NCBI RefSeq assembly: GCF_039645965.1
Contig: NZ_CP147917.1
Span: 1,054,001 to 1,118,000, forward strand
Length of the DNA stretch: 64,000 nucleotides
Direction of reading: 5' to 3'
DNA from: Sulfurimonas sp. HSL3-2
GTDB taxonomy: Bacteria; Campylobacterota; Campylobacteria; Campylobacterales; Sulfurimonadaceae
Positions within the stretch are counted from its first letter, which is position 1. Each line of letters starts with the position of its first letter. The translations under genes and the position numbers were made by a program. Positions 52,190 to 61,466 of the stretch are shown here, piece after piece. The notes under the pieces were generated by a model. That model did not search any database. It saw only the letters and a program-made list of their open reading frames with translations, and was not told where the DNA came from.

Positions 52190-54710
52190 CAGCTCTTTTC
52201 AGACTCCATTCTACCCATTTATAAGACTCTATCAAAACAAATACGGCAGCTGTAGCGCCTCCTATGTAACCAAGCATCTCTAGCGTCGGCGGTACTGAGT
52301 GAAGCCAGCTTGGAAAGATGTAAAGAGCAGCACTTTGAAGCACTATACCGATACCCACTCCGATCCATATAGCAGGATTGATGGTCAGACTTTTTTTAAT
52401 GTCACGTAAAAACGGTTCATGCTCTTTTTGAGCCAAGATGCCGTTGACCCATTGTGAGGTCACGATAATGGAAAAAGATACTGTAATGGCAGCTTCATAG
52501 CTGTACCCGGTACTTAAAAGGTAGATAAAGACAGAGACAGTCACGGATGCATTGACGATCGAGACCCATGCGATCCTCGCCATCTGCCAGCGGTCAAAAA
52601 ACTGTTTTTCAAGTCTGCGTGGAGGGTTTTTCATCACATCTCCCTCTTCACGGCATAATGGAAACGTCTTGTCAGTGACTCCGTCGGTCACAATATTGAT
52701 CCATAGGATCTGTGTTGCATGAACGGGTAGGGGAAGCCCTGCTATGATCGCTCCGCTGATAAGAAGTATCTCATCAAAACAGGTCGCAAGCAGATAAAAT
52801 ATGACTTTTCTCAGATTTGCCGTGATGATCCTTCCTTGGCGGATCGCATCGACTATGACACCGAGATTATTATCGGTTATGACCATCTTTGCGGTTGATT
52901 TTGCAGCTTCGCTTCCGCCGCCCATGGCAATGCCCAGATCGGCTGCTTTAAGTGCAGGGACGTCATTGACCCCGTCTCCCGTAACAGCTACTATCTCACC
53001 ATCTTTTTGCAGAAGTTTGACGACTCTGTATTTGTGCTCGGGAAGGGCGCGTGCTATGACGCTGCATCTTTTTAGCGCATTTGAGAGCTTTTCATCCGTC
53101 ATATCTTCTATCTCAGTACCGCTTAGTACTATATCTTCATCTTGCCATATACCGACCTCTTTGGCAATGACCTGTGCTGTTAAAGGGTTATCTCCCGTTA
53201 TCATGATGACCTTGATACCGGCATTTTTCGCTTGAGCTACGGCATCGGTCACACCCGCTTTCGCAGCATCCGCAAAACCGATAAGTCCGACGATACGGAT
53301 ACTCCATTTTTTAGGATCGTCCCACTTCTCATCGCTAATCCCAAAAGCCAAAAGACGCAGTCCCATCGATGCCATTTCATCATGAGCATCGTTTAGTCTT
53401 TCTAACTCCTCGGAACTGTTTACAGTCATCTTTTTTAGAGCTTCATAGGCTCCTTTGATATATAAACGTTCTTTCTTCTCGTGGTCTTGATTGATAGTCG
53501 CCATCATGCGTAGTTTTGGATCAAATGGATGGTAAAACACTCTGGGATTGTGCTTTCTTATCAAGTCATATTCGGAGTCCAGCCATGTTCTGAGTGCTTT
53601 GTCGGCAGGATCACCATGCTCCTCTGAGGCATCGTTACACAGTGCCGCACACACTCTAAGAGCATCTTTATCAAATACCTCCATCTCTTTGACAGATAAA
53701 TATCCTTGAGTGATCGTCCCTGTCTTGTCCGTAGCGATCACCGAAGCGCTTCCGAGTGACTCAACTGAAGGAAGATGACGTACAAGAACCTTATGACCAC
53801 TGAGTCTATATGCACCGAGTGCCAAGATAAGGGTCACGACTATAGGCAGACCCTCCGGCACGGCAGAGACAAGTTCTGCTATAAGTATGGAAGCCAGATC
53901 TCCTGCACCAAGTCCGTGAATCAGTCCGACAACACCCACGATCAACAATATCCCTGCCAACACTACGATAAGTTTTTTTGAGAAGATGGCAAGAGAACGT
54001 GTAAGCGGCGAATCCGGGGACTGTTCCTGTGCACTTTTTGCGATGCTTGCCAGATAGGTATGTTCTCCAGTCGCAGTGACCATCCCTTTTGCCGTTCCTT
54101 TGATGATGTGTGTGCCTGAAAAGAGGATGTTCTTTCTTTCATAAGGAGGCGTCTCTTGCGCAAGTACCTTGTCTGCATCTTTGGAAGAGGGCACTGACTC
54201 TCCCGTAAGTGTCGCTTCATCGACTTGCAGTCCATGAGATTCGATCAGCCTGATATCCGCCGATATGAGATCGCCTTCACCTAAAAGAACGATATCCCCG
54301 GGAACGATCTCATCAGAAGGTATAAGCGCTTCTAATCCCAACCTGATGACTCTTACATGCGTCTCTGTAAGTTTTTTAAGCGCTTGGATGGAGGTCTCGG
54401 CTTTGTACTCTTGGAAAAAACCTAAAATGCTGTTGATGATAAGGATGCCGATGATAAATATACTGTCCGTATTGTGCCCCATAGCCAAAGAGAGAACTGC
54501 CGCAGCGATCAGTATGGCGACAATAGGGCTTTTAAACTGACTGATAAAGATAGACAGAAGTGAACGCCGATCCTCTTTGAGAGCGTTTAGACCGTAGATA
54601 TCTAAACGTTTTGAGGCTTCATCGGCTTCTATTCCTGTCTCAGAGCTTTCAAAGATTTCGTAAAGCTCTTCGGGAGTCTTAGAATGAGGAGAATCGGATA
54701 ATGTCATCAT
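52179..54710 (-). CDS. P-type cation-transporting ATPase (Ca2+ / P2 type)
   Basis: About 843 residues from the ATG at 54710 (in-frame ATGs at 54722 and 54743 lie upstream; a -10 at 54747-54752 argues against the longest form). An N-terminal cation-ATPase domain (SPHSKTPEELYEIFESSETG), the LTGESVPSSKDAD loop, the phosphorylated Asp in DKTGTITQG and the hinge TGDGVNDVPALKAADLGIAMGGGSEAAKSTAKM are present. About ten membrane helices include PEGLPIVVTLILALG with the PEGL motif of the P2A/P2B Ca2+ and Mn2+ pumps. It likely exports Ca2+ or Mn2+; H+ pumping is an alternative. Confidence 0.87.
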   Translation of the reverse strand: MMTLSDSPHSKTPEELYEIFESSETGIEADEASKRLDIYGLNALKEDRRSLLSIFISQFKSPIVAILIAAAVLSLAMGHNTDSIFIIGILIINSILGFFQEYKAETSIQALKKLTETHVRVIRLGLEALIPSDEIVPGDIVLLGEGDLISADIRLIESHGLQVDEATLTGESVPSSKDADKVLAQETPPYERKNILFSGTHIIKGTAKGMVTATGEHTYLASIAKSAQEQSPDSPLTRSLAIFSKKLIVVLAGILLIVGVVGLIHGLGAGDLASILIAELVSAVPEGLPIVVTLILALGAYRLSGHKVLVRHLPSVESLGSASVIATDKTGTITQGYLSVKEMEVFDKDALRVCAALCNDASEEHGDPADKALRTWLDSEYDLIRKHNPRVFYHPFDPKLRMMATINQDHEKKERLYIKGAYEALKKMTVNSSEELERLNDAHDEMASMGLRLLAFGISDEKWDDPKKWSIRIVGLIGFADAAKAGVTDAVAQAKNAGIKVIMITGDNPLTAQVIAKEVGIWQDEDIVLSGTEIEDMTDEKLSNALKRCSVIARALPEHKYRVVKLLQKDGEIVAVTGDGVNDVPALKAADLGIAMGGGSEAAKSTAKMVITDNNLGVIVDAIRQGRIITANLRKVIFYLLATCFDEILLISGAIIAGLPLPVHATQILWINIVTDGVTDKTFPLCREEGDVMKNPPRRLEKQFFDRWQMARIAWVSIVNASVTVSVFIYLLSTGYSYEAAITVSFSIIVTSQWVNGILAQKEHEPFLRDIKKSLTINPAIWIGVGIGIVLQSAALYIFPSWLHSVPPTLEMLGYIGGATAAVFVLIESYKWVEWSLKRAVKR

Positions 54711-54766
54711 GCAGTTTACCATCCCTTTATTTATGCGTCTCATTAGATTTTAACCATAAAAAAGTG

Positions 54767-54772
54767 TATAAT
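54767..54772 (+). promoter_or_regulatory. -10 box (TATAAT) for nadK
   Basis: GTGTATAATTG lies 30-35 bases before the TTG start at 54802. It rules out the in-frame codons further upstream, which would precede the transcript. Confidence 0.6.
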
Positions 54773-54801
54773 TGTTTAAAAAAAGATATAAAGAGTTATT
54801 T

Positions 54802-55656
54802 TTGAAAAAAATGGATATTAAAAGAGTCGGTATTATTCTCAGACCTTCGACACCGGAATTAAAAGATATATTTTATGATATAAAAAACGTGTTTGAGTCT
54901 CATGGCATAGAAGTATTCATCGACAGCATCAGCGGCGGGATGATAGATGTCATGGGTCAGGAGTTTGACATCATATGCCAAAAATGCGATATCTTAGTAA
55001 GCATCGGCGGAGACGGGACACTTATCTCGACTGTTAGAAGATCATACAAATACCAGATACCTATCCTTGGAGTCCATGCAGGAAAACTGGGCTTTTTAGC
55101 AGACCTTTCAGTTGATGAGATGAAGGATTTCGTTGAGATACTGGTCAAAGGCGAGTTCCGCATAGACCACAGAGCCGTTTTGCAGGCGACCATTAAGACA
55201 AGCGAGTCTGAAAACACGATATTCGCATTTAACGACATCGTCCTTACCCGTCCATCGATATCGAAGATGATCCGTATAGAGACTTTGGTGGATGATAAAG
55301 CGTTTAACACATACTACGGCGACGGCGTTATCGTTTCGACACCGACGGGCTCGACTGCCTACAACCTTTCAGCAGGCGGCCCTGTCTTGTTCCCGCTTAC
55401 AAACGTGTTCTCACTCACTCCGATCTGTCCGCACTCTTTGACGCAAAGACCGGTCGTCCTTCCTGGACACTTCAGCATAGACATGAAAACACCGGATAAA
55501 TCGGCACTGCTCATCGTTGACGGGCAGGATATGCACGAGTTCGGCTCAGGAGACACCATAAGCATCAAACTGGCAAAAAACCCTGCAAAACTGATACACA
55601 GAAAAGAGTTTAACTACTTTGACGTACTAAAAGAGAAACTTCGCTGGGGGGAATAA
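54802..55656 (+). CDS. nadK: NAD kinase
   Basis: The likely start is TTG at 54802, six bases after AAGAG; the ATG at 54811 is the alternative. The 284-residue enzyme phosphorylates NAD to NADP. Motifs are SIGGDGTLISTVR (GGDG), GKLGFLADLSVDEM, FNDIVLTRPS (the usual NE is ND), and VSTPTGSTAYNLSAGGPVLFPLTNVFSLTPICPHSLTQRPVVL. It precedes recN by 175 bases with its own promoter. The nadK-recN order is conserved in Campylobacter from memory. Confidence 0.95.
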   Translation: MKKMDIKRVGIILRPSTPELKDIFYDIKNVFESHGIEVFIDSISGGMIDVMGQEFDIICQKCDILVSIGGDGTLISTVRRSYKYQIPILGVHAGKLGFLADLSVDEMKDFVEILVKGEFRIDHRAVLQATIKTSESENTIFAFNDIVLTRPSISKMIRIETLVDDKAFNTYYGDGVIVSTPTGSTAYNLSAGGPVLFPLTNVFSLTPICPHSLTQRPVVLPGHFSIDMKTPDKSALLIVDGQDMHEFGSGDTISIKLAKNPAKLIHRKEFNYFDVLKEKLRWGE

Positions 55657-55723
55657 GAATCACATTCCCTCATTTTTCTTGATTAATTTTACTTCACAAT
55701 ATGTGTCATCTCAATATGTATTT

Positions 55724-55740
55724 ATTGCAATTTGTCATAT
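55724..55740. promoter_or_regulatory. Probable operator upstream of recN, shared with the S24 repressor gene
   Basis: ATTGCAATTTGTCATAT differs at one of 17 positions from the element at 35264-35280. An inverted relative, AATATGTCAAAATG (55761-55774), lies nearer the recN -10 (TATAAT 55801-55806) at the expected -35 edge. Confidence 0.5.
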
Positions 55741-55800
55741 TTTTTACATTACTACGTAATAATATGTCAAAATGATAAAAATCAAGATGAGTGTTTAAAG

Positions 55801-55806
55801 TATAAT
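55801..55806 (+). promoter_or_regulatory. -10 box (TATAAT) for recN
   Basis: AAAGTATAATTGC lies 26-31 bases before the recN ATG at 55832, with GAAGAGG as ribosome site. Confidence 0.6.
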
Positions 55807-55831
55807 TGCAGACAATGAAGAGGTCAAAAAG

Positions 55832-57367
55832 ATGATAGAGAGATTTTACCTAAAAGATTACCTGAGTTTCAATGAAGCGGAGCTTGAGCTAAAAAGCGGT
55901 CTTGTCGTGTTTACCGGTCCCAGCGGAAGCGGTAAGTCCATACTTATGAACTCCATTCTCTCTTCACTGGGTGCGAGCAGTTGTGAGGCTTCTCTTTGCG
56001 AATCTAGCGTGACGTGGGAACTTGACTTGGAAGAGACGGGCATAGAAAGCGATGATGTAAATGTCTTTAAGCATATCAAGAAAGAGAAATCCCGCTACTT
56101 CATCAACAACCAAAGCGTCTCTAAAAAAGCGATGTCCGACATCGGCTCGAATTACCTCAGACACTTGAGCCTCAAAGACTACAGCGATTTTGAGAACGAA
56201 AACCTCCTTTCTATCTTAGACAACCGTATAGAACACAAGACACAAGGTCTTGAAAAGCTCAAAAAAGAGTATCAGAAAAGCTTTTTGGAGTATAAAAAGG
56301 TCAAGCAGGAGCTTGACAAGATAGAGGAAGAGGAGAAAAAGATAATCGAACTCAAAGAGTTTGCTGCTTTTGAGATCCAAAAGATCCAAGAGGTAAATCC
56401 AAAAGAGGGTGAAGACGAGGAACTTCTGTCTATCAAAAAAGAGCTTTCCAAAAAAGAGAAGGTGTTAGAGAGCATAGAGCTTGCAAAGTCTCTTTTTGAC
56501 AATGAACACCACGTTTTCAGTACACTTGACCTGCTGGATGTGGACAGCTCTTTCTTTGACGATGCGATGAACGAGCTGAGAGTCGTTCTGGATAACGCTG
56601 AAGAGAGATTCAGCGCATTGGAGGACATAGAGGTCGAAGAGGTGCTAAACCGCATAGAAGAGCTTAGCGCCATCAAAAGAAGATATGGAAGTATCGAAGA
56701 AGCGCTTGTTTATAAAGAGCAGAAGATAAAAGAGCTTGAGGCGTATGAGAATATCGAGATAACAAAAGACGAGCTTGTACAAAGACACGCTGTTTTAGAT
56801 AAAGCGGTCAATAAACTTGCAGATACTCTAAGCGAGCTAAGAGCTAATGAGCTTAAACCTTTTAACGATGACCTGAACAAATACCTAAAAGACCTTTATC
56901 TAAGAGATGCAAAGGTGGGTTTAAGTGCAAGCAGACTTGACCTGCTAGGCAAGGACACTATGGAGCTGGAGCTAAACTCAACGGCACTTGATAAAGTAAG
57001 TACGGGTGAGTTCAACAGACTTCGTCTTGCGATACTTGCCTTAAAATCGGAGTTTATGAATAAAAACGGCGGTGTCTTGATGCTTGACGAGATAGATGCC
57101 AACCTGAGCGGTGAGGAGTCTATGAGCGTTGCAAAGGTGCTTCGCAAACTGGCAAAACATTTCCAGATATTTGTCATATCGCACCAGCCGCAGCTGACTT
57201 CCATGGGAGATCAGCATTTTCTTATCCATAAAAAAGGCGATGAGTCTTTTGTCAAAGAGCTTGATTTTAACAGCAGGATAGAGGAGATAGCGCGTATTAT
57301 CAGCGGTGAGAGCATCACCAAAGAGGCAAAACAGTTCGCAAAAGAGCTTTTGGAGGCATGCAGATAG
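55832..57367 (+). CDS. recN: DNA repair protein RecN
   Basis: This 511-residue SMC-like ATPase aids double-strand break repair. Walker A FTGPSGSGKSILMNS is near residue 30. A coiled-coil middle follows (about 140-350, EYKKVKQELDKIEEEEKKIIELK), then the ABC signature KVSTGEFNRLRLAILALK and Walker B VLMLDEIDANLSGEES with VISHQPQLTSMGDQHFLIHK. Somewhat shorter than E. coli RecN (553), as in Campylobacter. In E. coli recN is strongly LexA-controlled. It shares a promoter element with the S24 repressor gene here. It starts an operon running through tatD. Confidence 0.94.
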   Translation: MIERFYLKDYLSFNEAELELKSGLVVFTGPSGSGKSILMNSILSSLGASSCEASLCESSVTWELDLEETGIESDDVNVFKHIKKEKSRYFINNQSVSKKAMSDIGSNYLRHLSLKDYSDFENENLLSILDNRIEHKTQGLEKLKKEYQKSFLEYKKVKQELDKIEEEEKKIIELKEFAAFEIQKIQEVNPKEGEDEELLSIKKELSKKEKVLESIELAKSLFDNEHHVFSTLDLLDVDSSFFDDAMNELRVVLDNAEERFSALEDIEVEEVLNRIEELSAIKRRYGSIEEALVYKEQKIKELEAYENIEITKDELVQRHAVLDKAVNKLADTLSELRANELKPFNDDLNKYLKDLYLRDAKVGLSASRLDLLGKDTMELELNSTALDKVSTGEFNRLRLAILALKSEFMNKNGGVLMLDEIDANLSGEESMSVAKVLRKLAKHFQIFVISHQPQLTSMGDQHFLIHKKGDESFVKELDFNSRIEEIARIISGESITKEAKQFAKELLEACR

Positions 57368-57550
57368 ATGTGTTTTATAATCTCTATCATCTCTTTGGTG
57401 TTATGTTTTAACTTTTATATGGCCGGTAATCTTTTACTAGCCTTATTTTCGCTGTTAGTCTCCATCTTTTTTATTATTTTGATGATAAAGAATATAAAAT
57501 ACGTTAAAAGTTTAAAAGACGAGAAAAAGGGCAAAAAAGATGATAATTGA
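57368..57550 (+). CDS. Small two-helix membrane protein
   Basis: This 60-residue protein starts at the ATG at 57368 directly after the recN stop. It has two hydrophobic helices (about 3-20 and 22-43) and a lysine-rich tail (KSLKDEKKGKKDDN). It overlaps tatD by 11 bases. No ribosome site is obvious apart from coupling to recN. I do not recognise a family. Confidence 0.55.
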   Translation: MCFIISIISLVLCFNFYMAGNLLLALFSLLVSIFFIILMIKNIKYVKSLKDEKKGKKDDN

Positions 57551-58316
57551 TACGCACATACATTTGGATGACGATAGATACGACGATGACTTTGAAGATG
57601 TCATAAATAGGGCGTATGAGAGTGATGTAAAGCGTTTTATCATACCCGGAGCCGATCCTCTCACGCTTGATAAAGCGGTAAAGATAGCAGAAGCGCATGA
57701 AGATATCTACTTTGCCGTAGGCGTGCATCCTTACGACCTTGAAGCGTTTGACTCTCTGGACTTTGAAAAGTATCTAAGCCATGAAAAGTGTGTGGCCGTA
57801 GGCGAATGCGGGATGGACTACTTTAGACTAGAGGGCAGTGACGAAGAGAAAGAGAGCGTTAAAAAAGAGCAGGAAAGAGTCTTTAAAGCACAGATAAGAT
57901 TGGCAAAAAAGTATAAGAAACCTCTTATAGTGCATATCCGTGATGCTTCAGTCGACTCTAAAAGGATACTGCTAGAAGAGGATGCCGGAGAAGTAGGGGG
58001 TGTCCTTCACTGTTACAACGCCGATGAGCAGCTTCTTTCTCTTGCAAAAGAGGACTTTTACTTCGGTATAGGCGGTGTTCTGACATTTAGCAATGCTAAA
58101 AAACTTGTAAATGTTCTGCCTAAGATCCCTTTAGAGAAACTTGTCATAGAAACAGACGGTCCATACCTGACTCCGACGCCTCATAGAGGGACTAGAAACG
58201 AGCCTGCATATACTAGATTCGTGGCAAATAAAATGTCTGAGCTGCTTGATATGGATGTGCAAACTATAGAAGAAATAACCACGGAAAATGCGAGAAAATT
58301 GTTTCATATTTTTTAA
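57540..58316 (+). CDS. tatD: TatD-family metal-dependent hydrolase
   Basis: This 258-residue TIM-barrel enzyme begins IIDTHIHLDDDRYDDDFEDVI with the HxH metal site. GVHPYDLEAF, ECGMDYFR (Glu ligand), VHIRDAS, HCYNA and ETDGPYLTP (Asp ligand) follow. These are the full metal-binding signature. TatD proteins are 3'-5' DNA exonucleases or D-aminoacyl-tRNA deacylase relatives. It sits between the small membrane gene and the lytic transglycosylase, as in Campylobacter. Confidence 0.94.
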   Translation: MIIDTHIHLDDDRYDDDFEDVINRAYESDVKRFIIPGADPLTLDKAVKIAEAHEDIYFAVGVHPYDLEAFDSLDFEKYLSHEKCVAVGECGMDYFRLEGSDEEKESVKKEQERVFKAQIRLAKKYKKPLIVHIRDASVDSKRILLEEDAGEVGGVLHCYNADEQLLSLAKEDFYFGIGGVLTFSNAKKLVNVLPKIPLEKLVIETDGPYLTPTPHRGTRNEPAYTRFVANKMSELLDMDVQTIEEITTENARKLFHIF

Positions 58317-58327
58317 TATTATATAGT

Positions 58328-58337
58328 TTACATGTAA
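58328..58337. repeat. TTACATGTAA copy after tatD
   Basis: An exact copy, 11 bases after the tatD stop and before the -10-like GGGTAAAAT (TAAAAT 58367-58372) of the transglycosylase gene. Confidence 0.8.
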
Positions 58338-58403
58338 GATTTATCTACTAATAATCTCTTTTTGGGTAAAATAAAAGACTTTTTATTATGGAAATTGTTT
58401 ATT

Positions 58404-59627
58404 ATGATTAGATTTTTCTTGATTTTACTGGCTCCCTATGCGCTTTTTGCAGCATTGACGTTTAGCACAAACAACAATAAAGACGTAGAACTTTTAAAGA
58501 CTTTTGATGTCGATTCATCCTTTTTATACGATGAAAAGCTCAACGAGATGAAGTCCTCTGAACGTGCCAGATACCAATATAAACACTTTTTCAACGCTAT
58601 GGATAATGCCTATATATTTATCCCCAGGATCAAAGAGGTACTAAACGAGTACAACGTGCCTGCAGAGTTTTTGTATCTTGCTATGGCAGAATCGAACTTT
58701 TCGACAAGAGCGTACTCTAAAAAGAAAGCTACGGGTATGTGGCAGTTTATGCCTCGTACGGCAAAACTTTACAAACTGAGAATCGACAGCTACGTAGATG
58801 AGAGACGCGATCTTATAAAATCTTCTGAAGCTGCAGCAAAATATCTTACATTTTTACATAAAAAATTCGGTAAATGGTACTTGGCTGCGATCGCTTATAA
58901 CTGTGGTGGAGGCTACCTTAGCCGTGCTATTAAAAAAGCAGGTACGGATGACCTGAAAGTCCTTTTGGATGAGAAGAAAAGATATATTCCTCGCGAGAGC
59001 AGACTTTACATCAGAAAGATCCTGGCTTTAGCACTTGTCGGAAACGATGAAGACTATCTGATAGACAATGAGTATGAGTTCTTGCTAAACCGCGGGAATG
59101 CTTACTCTTTAGCGACCGTAAAAGTCGGAAGAGGCGAGTCTTTGACAAGAATATCAAAGATGCTTGGGATCCCGTTAAAGGAGTTAAAAGCATTAAATCA
59201 TCATCTGTCTCATGACTTTACTCCGCCTGATGTTAAAAAGTACGATATCTATATCCCATATGTCAAACTTTCCGATTTCAAACAGAAATACCATCCGGAA
59301 GATATCAAAAACATCTACATGGTGCATACCGTCAAGCATGGAGAGAGTCTTTTTGCTATCGGCAGAAAATACCATGTGCCGTATAAGATCATAAAAGATT
59401 TCAACAAGCTTTCTAGCAATAGATTGTCATTAAAACAACAGCTTGTTATCCCCATAGCTGTTGCGAAGAACCATGAGCATGACAAGAGATACTATATGGT
59501 CAAAAACGGAGATACTTTAGACTCTATAGCAAAAGCAAATAAGCTTACAATAGGGTTTATCAAGTCGGTAAACAACCTAAAGAACAATACTATAAAAATC
59601 GGTGACAAGTTGTATCTAAATGAATAG
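58404..59627 (+). CDS. mltD: Membrane-bound lytic transglycosylase with LysM domains (MltD-like)
   Basis: The ATG at 58404 gives a clean signal peptide (MIRFFLILLAPYALFAA); the in-frame codon at 58362 lies at or before the promoter. The 407-residue protein has an SLT domain with YLAMAESNFSTRAYSKKKATGMWQFMPRTA (catalytic Glu in AES) and AIAYNCGGGYLSRAIKKAG. Two clear LysM domains follow (VKHGESLFAIGRKYHVPYKII; VKNGDTLDSIAKANKL), with a weaker third before them. It cleaves peptidoglycan glycan chains in the periplasm. It overlaps rlpA by eight bases. Confidence 0.9.
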   Translation: MIRFFLILLAPYALFAALTFSTNNNKDVELLKTFDVDSSFLYDEKLNEMKSSERARYQYKHFFNAMDNAYIFIPRIKEVLNEYNVPAEFLYLAMAESNFSTRAYSKKKATGMWQFMPRTAKLYKLRIDSYVDERRDLIKSSEAAAKYLTFLHKKFGKWYLAAIAYNCGGGYLSRAIKKAGTDDLKVLLDEKKRYIPRESRLYIRKILALALVGNDEDYLIDNEYEFLLNRGNAYSLATVKVGRGESLTRISKMLGIPLKELKALNHHLSHDFTPPDVKKYDIYIPYVKLSDFKQKYHPEDIKNIYMVHTVKHGESLFAIGRKYHVPYKIIKDFNKLSSNRLSLKQQLVIPIAVAKNHEHDKRYYMVKNGDTLDSIAKANKLTIGFIKSVNNLKNNTIKIGDKLYLNE

Positions 59628-60399
59628 AGTTTTAGTCTTTGTAGTCGTTTTATTTTTATTTGCAGGTTGTAGTACAAGAGGTGTCAGGTATTACGGCGGT
59701 TCGACCACATATAAGAACTACACTACTGGCAGTAGTAAAAAGTATTCCAAAGCGACTATGCGTCCATACGTAGTCCGTGGGATAAAATACTATCCCACTG
59801 TCGTCAGTGTAGGAGATGAGTTTCATGGGCGTGCAAGCTGGTACGGTCCTGATTTCCACGGTAAACTAACGTCAAACGGCGAGAGATACAACATGTACGA
59901 TATGACCGCAGCGCATAAGACTCTGCCGATGAACACGATCGTTAGAGTCACGAGCAGAGCAACCGGAAAGTCTGCCGTAGTACGTGTAAACGACCGCGGG
60001 CCGTTTGTAGATAACAGGATCATAGACCTTTCAAAAGCGGCAGCTTCAAAAATAGATATGATTGGCACGGGAACTGCTTTAGTGACACTTGAAGTGATTG
60101 GATTTGCAGGAAAAGGAAAAGTGGTCATTCCTAAGCAAAAAGAGCTTGATGAAGGACCTAAACAGGAGATCGTCACTGAGTTTGCATTACAGATCGGTTC
60201 ATTTGTAAATATAGACGGTGCGATACGAACACAAAAGAAATATGATGGTCTGGATGGATACAAAACTATCATAAAAGATGTAGATGCAGGGGATAAAAGA
60301 GTTTTCAAAGTATGGCTTAAAGGTTTCCAAAGTGAGGCCGAAGCAAGAGATTATAAAGCAAATGGACCATTTGCAAGTTCATTTATAGTAAAGGAATAA
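59620..60399 (+). CDS. rlpA: RlpA septal-ring lytic transglycosylase lipoprotein
   Basis: This 259-residue lipoprotein has a lipobox LFAGC (Cys near residue 17). A double-psi beta-barrel follows with ASWYGPDFHGKLTSNGERYNMYDMTAAHKTLPMNTIVRVTSRATGKSAVVRVNDRGPFVDNRIIDLSKAAA, including the catalytic Asp/Glu-type residues of RlpA. A C-terminal SPOR domain (about 185-259, FALQIGSFVNIDGAIRTQKKY) binds denuded peptidoglycan at division sites. It overlaps the transglycosylase gene and precedes hisB by three bases. Confidence 0.94.
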   Translation: MNRVLVFVVVLFLFAGCSTRGVRYYGGSTTYKNYTTGSSKKYSKATMRPYVVRGIKYYPTVVSVGDEFHGRASWYGPDFHGKLTSNGERYNMYDMTAAHKTLPMNTIVRVTSRATGKSAVVRVNDRGPFVDNRIIDLSKAAASKIDMIGTGTALVTLEVIGFAGKGKVVIPKQKELDEGPKQEIVTEFALQIGSFVNIDGAIRTQKKYDGLDGYKTIIKDVDAGDKRVFKVWLKGFQSEAEARDYKANGPFASSFIVKE

Positions 60400-60402
60400 A
60401 AT

Positions 60403-60975
60403 ATGATTAGCAAGACAAGAAAAACAAAAGAAACTGATATTACCATCTCTTTAGAGCTTTACGGAGAAGGGAAGAGCACTATAAATACGGGTGTTGGCTT
60501 TTTAGACCATATGCTTGAAAGCTTTGCTAAGCACTCATTGATCGACTTGGAGATCGCATGTAACGGCGATGTTCACATAGATGATCACCACAGTGTAGAA
60601 GATGTAGCTATCGTACTCGGTTCACTTTTAGCAGATTCTATTTATCCTGTTAAAAAACTGGAGCGTTTTGGAAATGCAAGTGTTGTCATGGATGAAGCAT
60701 GTGTAAGCTGTGATATAGATCTTAGCAACCGTCCTTTTTTAGTGTATGAACTTGATCTTGCAGGCAAAGTAGGAAGCTTTGATACCGAACTTGTCGAAGA
60801 GTTCTTCAGAGCATTGATATTTAATGCAAAGATAAGTGCTCATATCATTCAGCAACGCGGGAAAAATAAGCACCACATCATAGAAGCTTCTTTTAAAGCT
60901 TTAGCCGTAGCTCTTCGCCGTGCAACGACGATAAATGAGAGAGTAGGGATACCTAGCACTAAAGACGTTTTATGA
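60403..60975 (+). CDS. hisB: Imidazoleglycerol-phosphate dehydratase
   Basis: This 190-residue monofunctional HisB catalyses the sixth step of histidine synthesis. GVGFLDHMLESFAKHS, DVHIDDHHSVEDVAIVLG and AKISAHIIQQRGKNKHHIIEASFKALAVALRRA carry the manganese-binding His/Glu residues. No phosphatase domain is fused, as in most bacteria outside Enterobacteria. It is the only his gene in the window, placed among envelope genes. It overlaps kdsC by four bases. Confidence 0.96.
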   Translation: MISKTRKTKETDITISLELYGEGKSTINTGVGFLDHMLESFAKHSLIDLEIACNGDVHIDDHHSVEDVAIVLGSLLADSIYPVKKLERFGNASVVMDEACVSCDIDLSNRPFLVYELDLAGKVGSFDTELVEEFFRALIFNAKISAHIIQQRGKNKHHIIEASFKALAVALRRATTINERVGIPSTKDVL

Positions 60976-61466
60976 TCAAGCTTATAGTTTTAGATGTTGA
61001 CGGATGTATGACAGACGGCGGAATAATATATTCAAACAGTGCCGAAGAGACTAAAAAATTTAATGTAAAAGACGGTTTTGCGATAGTAAACTGGAGAAAA
61101 CTCGGCGGGGAACTGGCGATTATCACCGGAAGAAAATCGAAAATAGTCGAAAATAGAGCCGCAGAGCTTGGTATCAAGTATCTGTTTCAAAATGTAAAAG
61201 ATAAAAAAGCTACTTTAGTGAAGCTTTTGGAAGATATCAATATCTCTGCCGATGAAGTCGCTGCTATCGGAGATGATCTAAACGACTACAATCTTCTCTC
61301 TTATGTAGGAAAAAGCTTTACTCCTAATGACGGGGTAGATAAGGTCAAAGAGATCGTCGATTGCGTATTGACTCGAAAAGGCGGAGATGCCGCAGTGAGA
61401 GAGATGATAGAGATCGTTTTAGAAGAGAATGGACAGTTAGAACAGTTTATGGAACTTTGGATATGA
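60972..61466 (+). CDS. kdsC: KDO-8-phosphate phosphatase
   Basis: This 164-residue HAD phosphatase removes phosphate from KDO-8-P in lipopolysaccharide core synthesis. HAD motif I is VLDVDGCMTDGGI, motif II/III include ITGRKS and K at VKDKKATLVKLL, and motif IV is AAIGDDLNDYNLL. The lack of a cap domain fits tetrameric KdsC. lptC and lptA follow with ATGA overlaps, so lipid and transport functions are co-expressed. Confidence 0.95.
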   Translation: MIKLIVLDVDGCMTDGGIIYSNSAEETKKFNVKDGFAIVNWRKLGGELAIITGRKSKIVENRAAELGIKYLFQNVKDKKATLVKLLEDINISADEVAAIGDDLNDYNLLSYVGKSFTPNDGVDKVKEIVDCVLTRKGGDAAVREMIEIVLEENGQLEQFMELWI

